From an uncultured Lacinutrix sp. (GTDB taxonomy: Bacteria; Bacteroidota; Bacteroidia; Flavobacteriales; Flavobacteriaceae): a stretch of 7,099 bases of DNA. The position numbers and the translations under genes were made by a program. Below, in pieces: positions 1 to 6,018 of the stretch (the stretch's first letter is position 1; each line of letters starts with the position of its first letter). Location: contig CALGIH010000149.1 of assembly GCA_937916035.1 (NCBI GenBank), forward strand, positions 1 to 7,099, given 5' to 3'. The notes below the pieces were generated by a model, which saw only the letters and a program-made list of their open reading frames with translations, searched no databases and was not told the origin of the DNA.

Positions 1-350
1 TAAAAGCTATTAGCATAGCTTTCGGAAATTTTGCTGCCATTATTGTTCCTGCTCTAATAGTTCTATCGTTTACCAATTTTTTTACCATTGAAACACTTCA
101 AAATCCTATAGTCATAACATCTATTGGATATGTTGTTATTCTTTCTGCTTTTGGAACAGCTTTAGCAAAAGTGTTGTTTAATAAGTTAGTGCAAATGGCA
201 ACACCAGTTTTTGCATCCTCAGTAACTTATTTGATGCCAGTTGTTGCTGTTGCTTGGGGAATTTTGGATGGAGAAGGATTTAGTGTTTGGCAAGTTTTTG
301 CCACTTTATTAATACTTGTAGGTGTTTACCTGGCTAATAGAAGAAATTAG
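1..350 (+). CDS. EamA/DMT-superfamily permease, C-terminal part (5' end outside the window)
   Basis: Frame 3 is open from the left edge to a TAG at 348-350, giving about 115 residues of an integral membrane protein. About four hydrophobic segments are visible: roughly residues 6-24, 38-58, 67-88 and 96-112. The order of features matches the end of an EamA (drug/metabolite transporter) domain: a segment containing GTALAKVLFNKLVQ, then VTYLMPVVAVAWG, a short turn with D-G-E-G, and a final helix ending GVYLANRRN. Such proteins sit in the inner membrane and usually export or take up small metabolites. The substrate cannot be told from this part. The N-terminal EamA repeat must lie upstream. No hairpin terminator is visible after the stop; the next 38 nt are plain AT-rich DNA running into the rplU promoter. 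Confidence 0.85.
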   Translation, partial: KAISIAFGNFAAIIVPALIVLSFTNFFTIETLQNPIVITSIGYVVILSAFGTALAKVLFNKLVQMATPVFASSVTYLMPVVAVAWGILDGEGFSVWQVFATLLILVGVYLANRRN

Positions 351-388
351 AAACATTATTTTTTATAAGAATCAAAATTAACAATTCG

Positions 389-419
389 TTTGCAGGTTAA
401 TTAATTAGCAGTATATTTG
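389..419 (+). promoter_or_regulatory. Bacteroidota-type promoter of rplU-rpmA
   Basis: TTTG at 389-392 and TATATTTG at 412-419 are separated by 19 nt. This fits the Bacteroidota primary sigma consensus TTTG-N19-21-TAnnTTTG exactly. The start of transcription would fall near 424-426, giving a leader of about 36-38 nt before rplU. The leader is A/T-rich with no Shine-Dalgarno sequence, as is usual in this phylum. Confidence 0.8.
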
Positions 420-461
420 CACTCGTTTTTGAACAAAATTAATTAAAATAAACGTTACGCT

Positions 462-995
462 ATGTACGCAATTGTAGAGATAGCAGGGCATCAATTTAAA
501 GTTGAAAAAGACCAAAAAGTCTTTGTTAACCGTTTACAAACAGAAGAAGGTAAGGAAGTTTCTTTCGATAATGTTCTTTTGTTAAGTGATGGTGATAAAG
601 TTACTATAGGCGCCCCAGCTATAGACGGAGCACAAGTAAGTGCAAAAGTCTTAAAGCACCTTAAAGGTGATAAAGTAATAGTCTTCAAGAAGAAAAGACG
701 TAAAGGTTACCGTAAGAAAAACGGACACAGACAATCTTTAACTGAAATTCTAATTGAGAGTATTGTTGCTTCAGGAGCAAAACCAGCTGTTAAAGCTGAA
801 AAGGCTGCTCCAAAGGCAGAAGCTAAACCAGCCGCTGCTAAAGCTAAGGCTGAAAAGCCAGCTGCAAAAAAAGCTGAAGCATCTCAAGATTTAAGCAGCA
901 TGACTGTTGCTGAATTAAGAGAAATGGCAAAAGCAAAAGAAATAACAGGATATTCTTCAATGAAGAAAGCCGATTTAATTGCTGCTTTAAGCTAA
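462..995 (+). CDS. rplU: 50S ribosomal protein L21 (bL21) with C-terminal Rho-N/SAP-like extension
   Basis: Residues 1-103 are a complete L21 core: it starts MYAIVEIAGHQFKVEK and has the basic 23S rRNA-binding stretch KKKRRKGYRKKNGHRQ at 76-91. L21 binds 23S rRNA in the large subunit. Typical L21 (for example in E. coli) ends near residue 103, but this protein has 177 residues. Residues 104-141 form a low-complexity linker of Ala, Lys, Glu and Pro with repeated KAE/KPAA units. Residues 143-177 (from DLSSMTVAELREMAKA) look like a small helix-extended-helix Rho-N/SAP-type domain, a fold often used for nucleic-acid binding. The start follows the promoter leader directly and gives the conserved L21 N-terminus. 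rpmA begins 26 nt downstream, the usual L21-L27 pairing. The core call is certain; the role of the tail is inference. Confidence 0.98.
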   Translation: MYAIVEIAGHQFKVEKDQKVFVNRLQTEEGKEVSFDNVLLLSDGDKVTIGAPAIDGAQVSAKVLKHLKGDKVIVFKKKRRKGYRKKNGHRQSLTEILIESIVASGAKPAVKAEKAAPKAEAKPAAAKAKAEKPAAKKAEASQDLSSMTVAELREMAKAKEITGYSSMKKADLIAALS

Positions 996-1021
996 TTTTA
1001 ATAATCTAAAATCGAAATAAA

Positions 1022-1282
1022 ATGGCACATAAAAAAGGAGTCGGAAGTTCGAAGAATGGTAGAGAGTCAGAATCGAAACGTTTAGGCGTAAAGATTTTTG
1101 GTGGTCAAGCTGCGATAGCTGGAAACATTATCATTAGACAAAGAGGTAACACACATCACCCAGGTGAAAATGTATACCAAGGAAAAGATCACACTTTACA
1201 CGCTAGAGTTGATGGACTTGTAAAATTCACAAAGAAAAAAGACAATAAGTCTTACGTTTCTATTGAGCCTTTTGAAGCTTAA
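1022..1282 (+). CDS. rpmA: 50S ribosomal protein L27 (bL27)
   Basis: The 86-residue product is full length for L27. It has the conserved N-terminus [20 protein letters not shown], then LGVKIFGGQ, and the [13 protein letters not shown] segment. L27 sits near the peptidyl-transferase centre, where its flexible N-terminal tail reaches tRNA substrates. The protein starts directly with MAHKKG, so it lacks the cleavable N-terminal extension known from Firmicutes L27. The gene lies 26 nt after rplU with no promoter or terminator between them, so the two are almost certainly co-transcribed. The strong hairpin after it closes the operon. obgE, a frequent third partner in other bacteria, is absent here. 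Confidence 0.98.
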   Translation: MAHKKGVGSSKNGRESESKRLGVKIFGGQAAIAGNIIIRQRGNTHHPGENVYQGKDHTLHARVDGLVKFTKKKDNKSYVSIEPFEA

Positions 1283-1306
1283 GAAACTTATTCTTTAAAT
1301 ATATTT

Positions 1307-1349
1307 AAAACCCTTTCTTCCGATACTTCGGAACTGAAAGGGTTTTTTT
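1307..1349 (+). terminator. Rho-independent terminator of rplU-rpmA (terminator repeat, copy 1)
   Basis: An 11-bp outer stem, AAAACCCTTTC (1307-1317) with GAAAGGGTTTT (1336-1346), encloses an inner stem TTCCGA (1318-1323) with TCGGAA (1328-1333) and a four-base loop. A two-base CT bulge lies at 1334-1335, and seven T residues follow at 1343-1349. It is 25 nt past the rpmA stop. Read on the minus strand it is followed by TTTTAAAT, so it can also serve, more weakly, the convergent gene whose stop codon (1350-1348) abuts it. It is 34/38 identical to the element at 1836-1873. Confidence 0.93.
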
Positions 1350-1818
1350 ATTTCAAAATATCTCTAATTATTTTTAGATGATGTTTCGTGTGTATTTGTA
1401 AAAACCGAATCGTTCTGTTTTTATTTAACACTCCAAAAATGAAATGTTTAAAGTGAGCATTATTATTTGCTGACTTTATATTATCAATGTTTTGATAAAC
1501 TAGTTGAAATTGAGAGACTAAATCTTCCGTTAATATTACCTCTGGAGGCCTAGCAAATTTTGGAGCTTTAACTTTTCCTCTTGGGAAATAGCCTATAGTA
1601 AATAGCAATAAACGCCATTTATTAAATTTAGTTGAATACAATTCAAGATCTGAATTCACTAAAGTTTCAGAAACTAAATTGAATACTTTTAATGAATGGT
1701 CAATTTGCCATGCGATATCAGATGTTGAAACTGAGTTGTTTCTTTTGTCTTTTACAGCGATATAACTCTCTAATTCTGTAATCAATGGAATTAAAGTTTG
1801 TGTGTTTCTTTTAAGCAT
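1348..1818 (-). CDS. DinB/DUF1569-like putative metal-binding helical protein
   Basis: The 156-residue protein looks like a soluble four-helix bundle of the DinB/YfiT type and best resembles DUF1569. Helix 2 carries WQIDHSLKVFN with His41. A loop with FPRGKVKAPKFARPP lies at 78-92. The last helix holds IHTKHHLKII with His143 and His147. In DinB-like folds one His from helix 2 plus an HxxxH in the last helix bind a divalent metal, so His41, His143 and His147 are the likely ligands. Members act in thiol-linked or unknown reactions; no substrate can be named. There is no signal peptide or membrane segment. The ATG at 1818-1816 lies just downstream of the ahcY terminator, with no consensus promoter in between, so expression may depend on readthrough or a weak promoter. 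It converges on rpmA. Family assignment is from remembered motifs only. Confidence 0.65.
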   Translation of the reverse strand: MLKRNTQTLIPLITELESYIAVKDKRNNSVSTSDIAWQIDHSLKVFNLVSETLVNSDLELYSTKFNKWRLLLFTIGYFPRGKVKAPKFARPPEVILTEDLVSQFQLVYQNIDNIKSANNNAHFKHFIFGVLNKNRTIRFLQIHTKHHLKIIRDILK

Positions 1819-1831
1819 GTTCTAAACTAAT

Positions 1832-1873
1832 AAAAAAACCCTTACTTCCGATGTTTCGGAACTGCAAGGGTTT
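1832..1873 (-). terminator. Terminator of ahcY (terminator repeat, copy 2)
   Basis: Outer arms AAACCCTT (1836-1843) and AAGGGTTT (1866-1873) enclose TTCCGA (1846-1851) and TCGGAA (1856-1861) with a four-base loop. On the minus strand the hairpin is followed by seven T residues (complement of 1832-1838), so it is oriented for ahcY, whose stop lies about 105 nt upstream on that strand. On the plus strand the T-run is broken (TTTAATTTATTTT). Only 13 nt separate it from the start codon of the next minus-strand gene. Confidence 0.85.
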
Positions 1874-1882
1874 AATTTATTT

Positions 1883-1970
1883 TGTCATTGCGAAACAAAT
1901 ATTAATTTGCTGTGGCAATCTGTTAATTAATTGAAAAGATTACCGCGTCGCTTCGCTCCTTGTAATGACA
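1883..1970. repeat. Degenerate long palindromic intergenic repeat (REP/MITE-like)
   Basis: The ends are inverted: TGTCATT (1883-1889) and AATGACA (1964-1970). Inner arms GGCAATCT (1914-1921) and AGATTACC (1937-1944) pair except for one C/A mismatch. The right arm contains a GC-rich block (1943-1959, CCGCGTCGCTTCGCTCC) that stands out in AT-rich DNA; in the left arm the matching block is replaced by AT-rich bases. The layout TCATTGCGA...GCAATCT...AGATT...TCGCTTCGCTCC...AATGAC resembles a palindromic repeat I recall as dispersed in many bacterial genomes. It begins 7 nt after the ahcY stop and lies in its 3' untranslated region. It encodes nothing. Confidence 0.7.
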
Positions 1971-1977
1971 GTTCAAT

Positions 1978-3294
1978 TTAGTACCTGTAGTACTCAGGCT
2001 TATAAGGACCTTCAATTTCTACACCAATATATTTTGCTTGGTCGTCACGAAGTTCAGTTAACTCAACGCCAATTTTAGCTAAGTGTAATTTTGCTACTTT
2101 TTCATCTAAACGTTTTGGCAGCATATACACTTCATTTTCATAAGCATCTCTGTTTGTCCATAATTCAATTTGTGCTAATGTTTGGTTTGTAAATGAGTTA
2201 CTCATTACAAAACTTGGATGACCAGTTGCACAACCTAAGTTTACCAAACGACCTTGAGCTAAGATAATCACATCTTTTCCGTTAATGGTGTATTTATCAA
2301 CCTGTGGTTTAATAACATTTTTAGTATTGCCATGGTTTTTGTTTAACCAAGCCATGTCAATTTCATTATCGAAATGCCCAATGTTACACACAATGGTTTT
2401 ATCTTTCATAGCTTCGAAATGACGAGATTGAACAATGTCTTTATTCCCAGTAGTTGTAATAACTATATCAGCATTCCCAACAACGGTTTCTAATTTTTTT
2501 ACTTCAAAACCATCCATTGCAGCTTGTAGCCCACATATTGGATCTATTTCAGTTACTGTTACGATGCTTCCAGCACCTTTAAATGAGGCAGCAGTACCTT
2601 TCCCAACATCTCCATAACCACAAACGACAACACGTTTCCCAGCCATCATAATATCTGTTGCACGACGAACAGCATCAACCGCACTTTCACGACAACCGTA
2701 TTTATTGTCAAACTTACTTTTTGTTACAGAATCGTTTACGTTAATTGATGGCATTGGTAATGTTCCAGCTTTCATTCTGTCATATAACCTGTGAACTCCA
2801 GTAGTTGTTTCTTCACTTAAACCATTAATTCCAGAAACTAACTCAGGATAACGATCTAAAACCATATTAGTTAAATCACCACCATCATCCAAAATCATGT
2901 TTAATGGTTGTCTGTCTTCACCAAAGAACAATGTTTGTTCTATACACCAATCAAATTCTTCTTCAGTCATATCTTTCCAAGCATAAACGGCTGTTCCAGT
3001 AGCGGCAATTGCAGCAGCAGCTTGATCTTGCGTTGAAAAAATATTACAAGAACTCCAGGTTACTTCAGCACCTAAAGCTTGCAAAGTTTCAATTAATACG
3101 GCCGTTTGAATAGTCATATGTAAGCATCCGGCAATACGAGCACCTTTAAGTGGTTGAGAATTTTTGTATTCTTCACGAAGGCTCATTAATCCTGGCATTT
3201 CAGCTTCAGCTAATTCCATTTCTTTTCTTCCCCAAGCCGCAAGCGACATATCTTTAACTTTATTAGCTACGAAAGGAATAGTTTTTGTGTTCAT
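1978..3294 (-). CDS. ahcY: Adenosylhomocysteinase (S-adenosyl-L-homocysteine hydrolase)
   Basis: This cytosolic NAD-dependent enzyme reversibly splits S-adenosylhomocysteine into adenosine and homocysteine, relieving product inhibition of methyltransferases. At 438 residues it is the normal length. Substrate-domain residues are in place: GCLHMT with His59, ILDDGGDLT (134-142) with Asp136/Asp137, and [16 protein letters not shown] with Lys192, Asp196 and Asn197. The NAD-binding Rossmann motif GYGDVGKG is at 226-233, with Glu249 ending its second strand. NIGHFDNE (His307) and [11 protein letters not shown] (His359) follow. The C-terminus KPEYYRY supplies the Lys432 and Tyr436 that reach a neighbouring subunit in the tetramer. 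The start at 3294 gives the expected N-terminus. It is monocistronic, divergent from the five-gene operon, and ends at the 1832-1873 terminator. No residue loss or frameshift is seen. Confidence 0.98.
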   Translation of the reverse strand: MNTKTIPFVANKVKDMSLAAWGRKEMELAEAEMPGLMSLREEYKNSQPLKGARIAGCLHMTIQTAVLIETLQALGAEVTWSSCNIFSTQDQAAAAIAATGTAVYAWKDMTEEEFDWCIEQTLFFGEDRQPLNMILDDGGDLTNMVLDRYPELVSGINGLSEETTTGVHRLYDRMKAGTLPMPSINVNDSVTKSKFDNKYGCRESAVDAVRRATDIMMAGKRVVVCGYGDVGKGTAASFKGAGSIVTVTEIDPICGLQAAMDGFEVKKLETVVGNADIVITTTGNKDIVQSRHFEAMKDKTIVCNIGHFDNEIDMAWLNKNHGNTKNVIKPQVDKYTINGKDVIILAQGRLVNLGCATGHPSFVMSNSFTNQTLAQIELWTNRDAYENEVYMLPKRLDEKVAKLHLAKIGVELTELRDDQAKYIGVEIEGPYKPEYYRY

Positions 3295-3364
3295 ATAAGT
3301 ATATTTTTCTATTTGTTTTAAAGGCTACAACTTTGGGTTTGGAACTTAAAATAGTTAAATTCGC

Positions 3365-3381
3365 TTAACAAAAATTGTTAA
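3365..3381. repeat. Perfect 7-bp inverted repeat TTAACAA-AAA-TTGTTAA, possible operator
   Basis: TTAACAA (3365-3371) and TTGTTAA (3375-3381) form a perfect palindrome with a 3-nt spacer in the divergent region between ahcY and the phosphopantetheinyl transferase gene. It lies about 12-28 nt downstream of the predicted ahcY transcription start, so it would be in the ahcY leader. There it could be a repressor site or a weak RNA hairpin; no T-run follows it. AT-rich composition makes chance palindromes fairly likely. Confidence 0.35.
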
Positions 3382-3397
3382 TAAGCCCTAGGCTGTG

Positions 3398-3405
3398 CAA
3401 AGATA
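3398..3405 (-). promoter_or_regulatory. Likely ahcY promoter -7 element
   Basis: The minus strand reads TATCTTTG, a full match to the Bacteroidota -7 consensus TAnnTTTG, followed by CA as is common. Transcription would start near 3393 and leave a leader of about 98 nt before the ahcY ATG. No clear TTG is found at the -33 position (about 3425-3428), so the promoter is supported mainly by the -7 box and its position. Confidence 0.55.
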
Positions 3406-3428
3406 ACTATTAACTTTCAGATAATTAA

Positions 3429-4058
3429 ATGCCTCTTTATAAAAACTTTACTCCAAACTCACAAACAACTGTTAAAATCTGGAAGATTACAGAATCGTTG
3501 GATTACTTAATGAAGGGTTTACATCTTAAGGCTGAAAGTTCTGAGCGTGTTTCAGGGATGAAAAGCGAGATACATCAGCGAGGTTTTTTGAGTGTTCGTC
3601 ATTTATTAGCAGAATTTGGATATATCGATACTGATTTGTTTTATGACAGTAAAGGAAAACCACATTTAAAAGATGGTAAGTACATTTCAATCTCACATTC
3701 ATTTACATTTTCAGCAGTTGCTGTTAGTAATGACCTTATTGGAATTGATGTAGAAAAACAACGAGCTAAAATTGGAATTATAGCACATAAATTTATTGGT
3801 TATGAAAATAATTATCTCAAAAAAGAAAGTGCAGATTATATCAACAAGCTTACTGTAATATGGTGTGTAAAAGAATCGTTGTACAAATTATTTGCAACAC
3901 CAGGAATGCTGTTTAAAGAGCATTTTTTAATAATACCTTTTATGCTGAAAGACCAAAACACAATAGCTTGGATAGATTATAACAATATAAAACACAGGTT
4001 CACATCTAATTTTGTTGAGTTTGAAGGATTTACGTGTGCTTATGCTTTACCATCTTAG
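3429..4058 (+). CDS. 4'-phosphopantetheinyl transferase superfamily protein (Sfp-like)
   Basis: The 209-residue protein carries the three signature motifs of the family: ISISHS at 86-91, IGIDVE at 104-109 (Asp107 and Glu109 bind Mg), and WCVKESLYKLF at 145-155 (Lys148, Glu149, Lys153). Such enzymes move the phosphopantetheine arm of coenzyme A onto a serine of acyl or peptidyl carrier proteins. The length fits the two-lobed Sfp type rather than the ~120-residue AcpS type. No carrier protein or synthase is nearby, so the target may be the fatty-acid acyl carrier protein or a distant pigment or peptide cluster. The start MPLYKNF matches the usual start of flavobacterial homologues as I recall them. 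It is the first gene of the operon, and its TAG directly touches the ATG of the next gene. Confidence 0.9.
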   Translation: MPLYKNFTPNSQTTVKIWKITESLDYLMKGLHLKAESSERVSGMKSEIHQRGFLSVRHLLAEFGYIDTDLFYDSKGKPHLKDGKYISISHSFTFSAVAVSNDLIGIDVEKQRAKIGIIAHKFIGYENNYLKKESADYINKLTVIWCVKESLYKLFATPGMLFKEHFLIIPFMLKDQNTIAWIDYNNIKHRFTSNFVEFEGFTCAYALPS

Positions 4059-4781
4059 ATGAAATCTGTATATAAAAATATAATTGATTCAGCACAAAAA
4101 GAGGAAAAGCTGTTAGCGGTTTTAATCGATCCAGATAAGATGGCCATTGAAATGGTATCTAATTTTATTGAGAAGGTAAACAAATCTATTGCAACTCATA
4201 TTTTTATTGGAGGTAGTACAGTTGAAGAATATGCAACTGAAAAACTAGTTTCAGAAATTAAAAGACATACCAAATTACCAGTGGTATTATTTCCAGGAAG
4301 TGTTTCTCAAATTACAGAAAATGCAGATGCATTGTTGTTTTTATCTTTAATTTCTGGTCGAAATCCTGAGTATTTAATTGGAAAGCAAGTTAAAGCAGTT
4401 TCAAAATTAGGCGAAATACACCTCGAGGTTATTCCAACAGGTTATATATTAATTGAAAACGGAAAGGAAACTTCAGTCCAGCGAGTTTCTGAAACATTAC
4501 CAATGTCAAGAGCTAATATTCAAGCAATAATTGATACAGCAAAAGCTGGAGAATTATTAGGAATGAAATTTATATACCTTGAAGCTGGGAGTGGAGCAAT
4601 ACATCCAATTACAACTGACATAATTAAGAAAGTAAGGCAAGAAGTAAACATTCCTCTAATTGTTGGTGGAGGGATAAGGAGTAAAGAACAGTTGGATGAA
4701 GCCTATAAATCTGGAGCAGATATTGTTGTTATTGGAACTGCTTTTGAAATGAATGCGTCATTTTTTAATGAATTAGTATGA
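4059..4781 (+). CDS. Geranylgeranylglyceryl/heptaprenylglyceryl phosphate synthase family (PcrB/GGGPS)
   Basis: The 240-residue TIM-barrel protein has the whole set of family motifs: LIDPDK (Asp24, Asp26, Mg/pyrophosphate site), IFIGGST at 48-54, LFPGS at 77-81, SGRNPEYLIG at 99-108, IPTGYILIENG at 125-135, YLEAGSGA at 173-180 (Glu175), and phosphate-binding VGGGIRS at 202-208 followed by VIGTAFE. The family joins a prenyl diphosphate to sn-glycerol-1-phosphate, the first committed step of archaeal ether lipids; PcrB in Bacillus uses a C35 chain. Homologues in Bacteroidota are known, but their in vivo product is poorly settled. Prenyl chain length cannot be read safely from the sequence. It starts with no gap after the phosphopantetheinyl transferase gene, and its stop overlaps the pnuC start (ATGA), so translation is likely coupled. 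Confidence 0.92.
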   Translation: MKSVYKNIIDSAQKEEKLLAVLIDPDKMAIEMVSNFIEKVNKSIATHIFIGGSTVEEYATEKLVSEIKRHTKLPVVLFPGSVSQITENADALLFLSLISGRNPEYLIGKQVKAVSKLGEIHLEVIPTGYILIENGKETSVQRVSETLPMSRANIQAIIDTAKAGELLGMKFIYLEAGSGAIHPITTDIIKKVRQEVNIPLIVGGGIRSKEQLDEAYKSGADIVVIGTAFEMNASFFNELV

Positions 4782-5476
4782 ACGAGTTAGTTGATTTTTT
4801 TATTGAGCCCTATAAAACCGCTACAACCTTGAATATCATTCTTGAGTTTGTGGCGGCAACATTTGGCGTAATTAGCGTCATTTTTGCTAAGCGAGAGAAT
4901 ATTTTAGTGTATCCAACAGGAATAATAAGCACTGGAATCTATGTGTATTTACTTTCGCAATGGAATTTATATGGAGATTTAATTATCAATATTTATTACA
5001 CCTTAATGAGTGTATTTGGATGGTATATGTGGAGTAAAATAATAGACGACAAAAAGAACCACATTCCAATTTCGAGAACGAACATTAATGATAAATTCAA
5101 GGCTTTTGGAATTTTTGTTTTTACATCTATTTTTGTCATATTCGTATATCGTCATTATAATGTAATGCCAAATCACTTTGGCTTTTCAGAAAGTTTAAAC
5201 TTTGCCTACACAAATTTGACCTCCGGAAGTATTGAAGATTTTAAAACAGCAGTGCCTTTTCTCGATACGTTTACAACTGGAATATTTTTTGCAGCAATGT
5301 GGTTAATGGCACTAAAAAAGATTGAAAATTGGACGCTTTGGATCATAGGAAATATTGTATCAATCCCTCTTTATTTTGTCAAAGGGTATGGTTTTACAGG
5401 GATTCAATATTTTATATTTTTAATTCTTGCGATACAAGCATATAAACTATGGAAGAAAAGCTTAAACAACAACTAG
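4778..5476 (+). CDS. pnuC: PnuC-family vitamin transporter, probably nicotinamide riboside
   Basis: The 232-residue inner-membrane protein has about seven hydrophobic segments (near 18-37, 43-60, 65-86, 107-124, 163-179, 183-202 and 206-225). Family landmarks are the QWNLYGD segment at 61-67, NIYYTLMSVFGWYMW at 71-85, and ENWTLWIIGN at 183-192, holding the paired tryptophans Trp185 and Trp188 that line the substrate path in PnuC structures. PnuC proteins work by facilitated diffusion and depend on intracellular phosphorylation to trap the vitamin. The next gene, overlapping by 28 nt, encodes a NadR-like nicotinamide riboside kinase, which favours nicotinamide riboside over the thiamine taken by PnuT relatives. 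No TPP riboswitch or thiamine gene is nearby. The start overlaps the previous stop by 4 nt. Confidence 0.9.
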   Translation: MNELVDFFIEPYKTATTLNIILEFVAATFGVISVIFAKRENILVYPTGIISTGIYVYLLSQWNLYGDLIINIYYTLMSVFGWYMWSKIIDDKKNHIPISRTNINDKFKAFGIFVFTSIFVIFVYRHYNVMPNHFGFSESLNFAYTNLTSGSIEDFKTAVPFLDTFTTGIFFAAMWLMALKKIENWTLWIIGNIVSIPLYFVKGYGFTGIQYFIFLILAIQAYKLWKKSLNNN

Positions 5477-6018
5477 CAAACTGCATAAAAGTAGTCTTGT
5501 TTGGTCCAGAGTCAACTGGAAAAACAACCTTATCACAACAATTAGCTAGACATTATAATTCGGTTTGGACACCTGAGTATGCACGCGGTTATTTGCAAGA
5601 TATTTGGAATAACGAAAGAAGAACATGCTTGCCAAAAGACCTTCTTCCTATAGCCGAAGGCCAAATGAAACTTGAAAATGAGTTGGCCAAGAAAACAAAT
5701 TCTGTACTTATTTGTGATACCGATTTATTAGAAACCAAAGTTTATTCTGAAGCTTATTACTTAGGAAGTTGTGATCCGATATTAGAAAAATACGCTTTAC
5801 AAAACACATACGATTTATATTTTTTAACTTATATTGATGTGCCTTGGGAAGCCGATGACTTGCGAGATAAACCCAATGAGCGAGAACGTATGTTTAAGGC
5901 TTTTGAAAATACTTTAATTAAGTATAAAAGGCCATATGTGATATTAAAAGGCGCAAAAAAAGAACGACTAGAAAAGGCCGTGAATCAGATAGATCAACTT
6001 ATTAAAAAAAGACAGTGA
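5449..6018 (+). CDS. NadR-like nicotinamide riboside kinase domain protein (AAA_28-type P-loop)
   Basis: The 189-residue soluble protein matches the C-terminal kinase domain of NadR. The Walker A loop GPESTGKTT is at 19-27, PEYARGYL follows at 42-49, and a Walker B-like LICDTDLLETKVY is at 87-99 with Asp90 and Asp92. The segment YIDVPWEADDLRDKPNERE at 128-146 matches the lid region of nicotinamide riboside kinases. It would turn imported nicotinamide riboside into NMN with ATP. The NMN adenylyltransferase domain and the DNA-binding domain of enterobacterial NadR are both missing, so a separate NadD/NadM-type enzyme must finish NAD synthesis, and it is not an NadR-style repressor. It overlaps pnuC by 28 nt and DUF4301 by 4 nt. 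Substrate assignment rests on motifs plus the pnuC neighbour. Confidence 0.85.
   Translation: MEEKLKQQLANCIKVVLFGPESTGKTTLSQQLARHYNSVWTPEYARGYLQDIWNNERRTCLPKDLLPIAEGQMKLENELAKKTNSVLICDTDLLETKVYSEAYYLGSCDPILEKYALQNTYDLYFLTYIDVPWEADDLRDKPNERERMFKAFENTLIKYKRPYVILKGAKKERLEKAVNQIDQLIKKRQ

Noticed and set aside
491..688. Open frame of 65 codons on the minus strand inside rplU
   Set aside because: It is wholly antisense to a certain ribosomal gene, has no promoter and resembles no known protein.
771..884. Possible frameshift or fusion artefact creating the L21 extension
   Set aside because: The frame continues without a stop, the linker composition is a normal Ala/Lys-rich tether, and rpmA follows at normal spacing.
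1896..1903. AATATTTG on the minus strand as promoter for the DinB/DUF1569-like gene
   Set aside because: It is one base off the -7 consensus, has no properly spaced -33 element, and lies inside the repeat upstream of the ahcY terminator, which would stop its transcript.
2435..2617. Open frame of 60 codons on the plus strand inside ahcY
   Set aside because: It is antisense to the NAD-binding region of ahcY; its openness follows from the codon usage of that gene.
3295..3397. Possible SAH or SAM riboswitch in the ~98-nt ahcY leader
   Set aside because: I could not find the conserved cores of SAM-I, SAM-II or SAH riboswitches; only a 7-bp hairpin without a T-run is visible.
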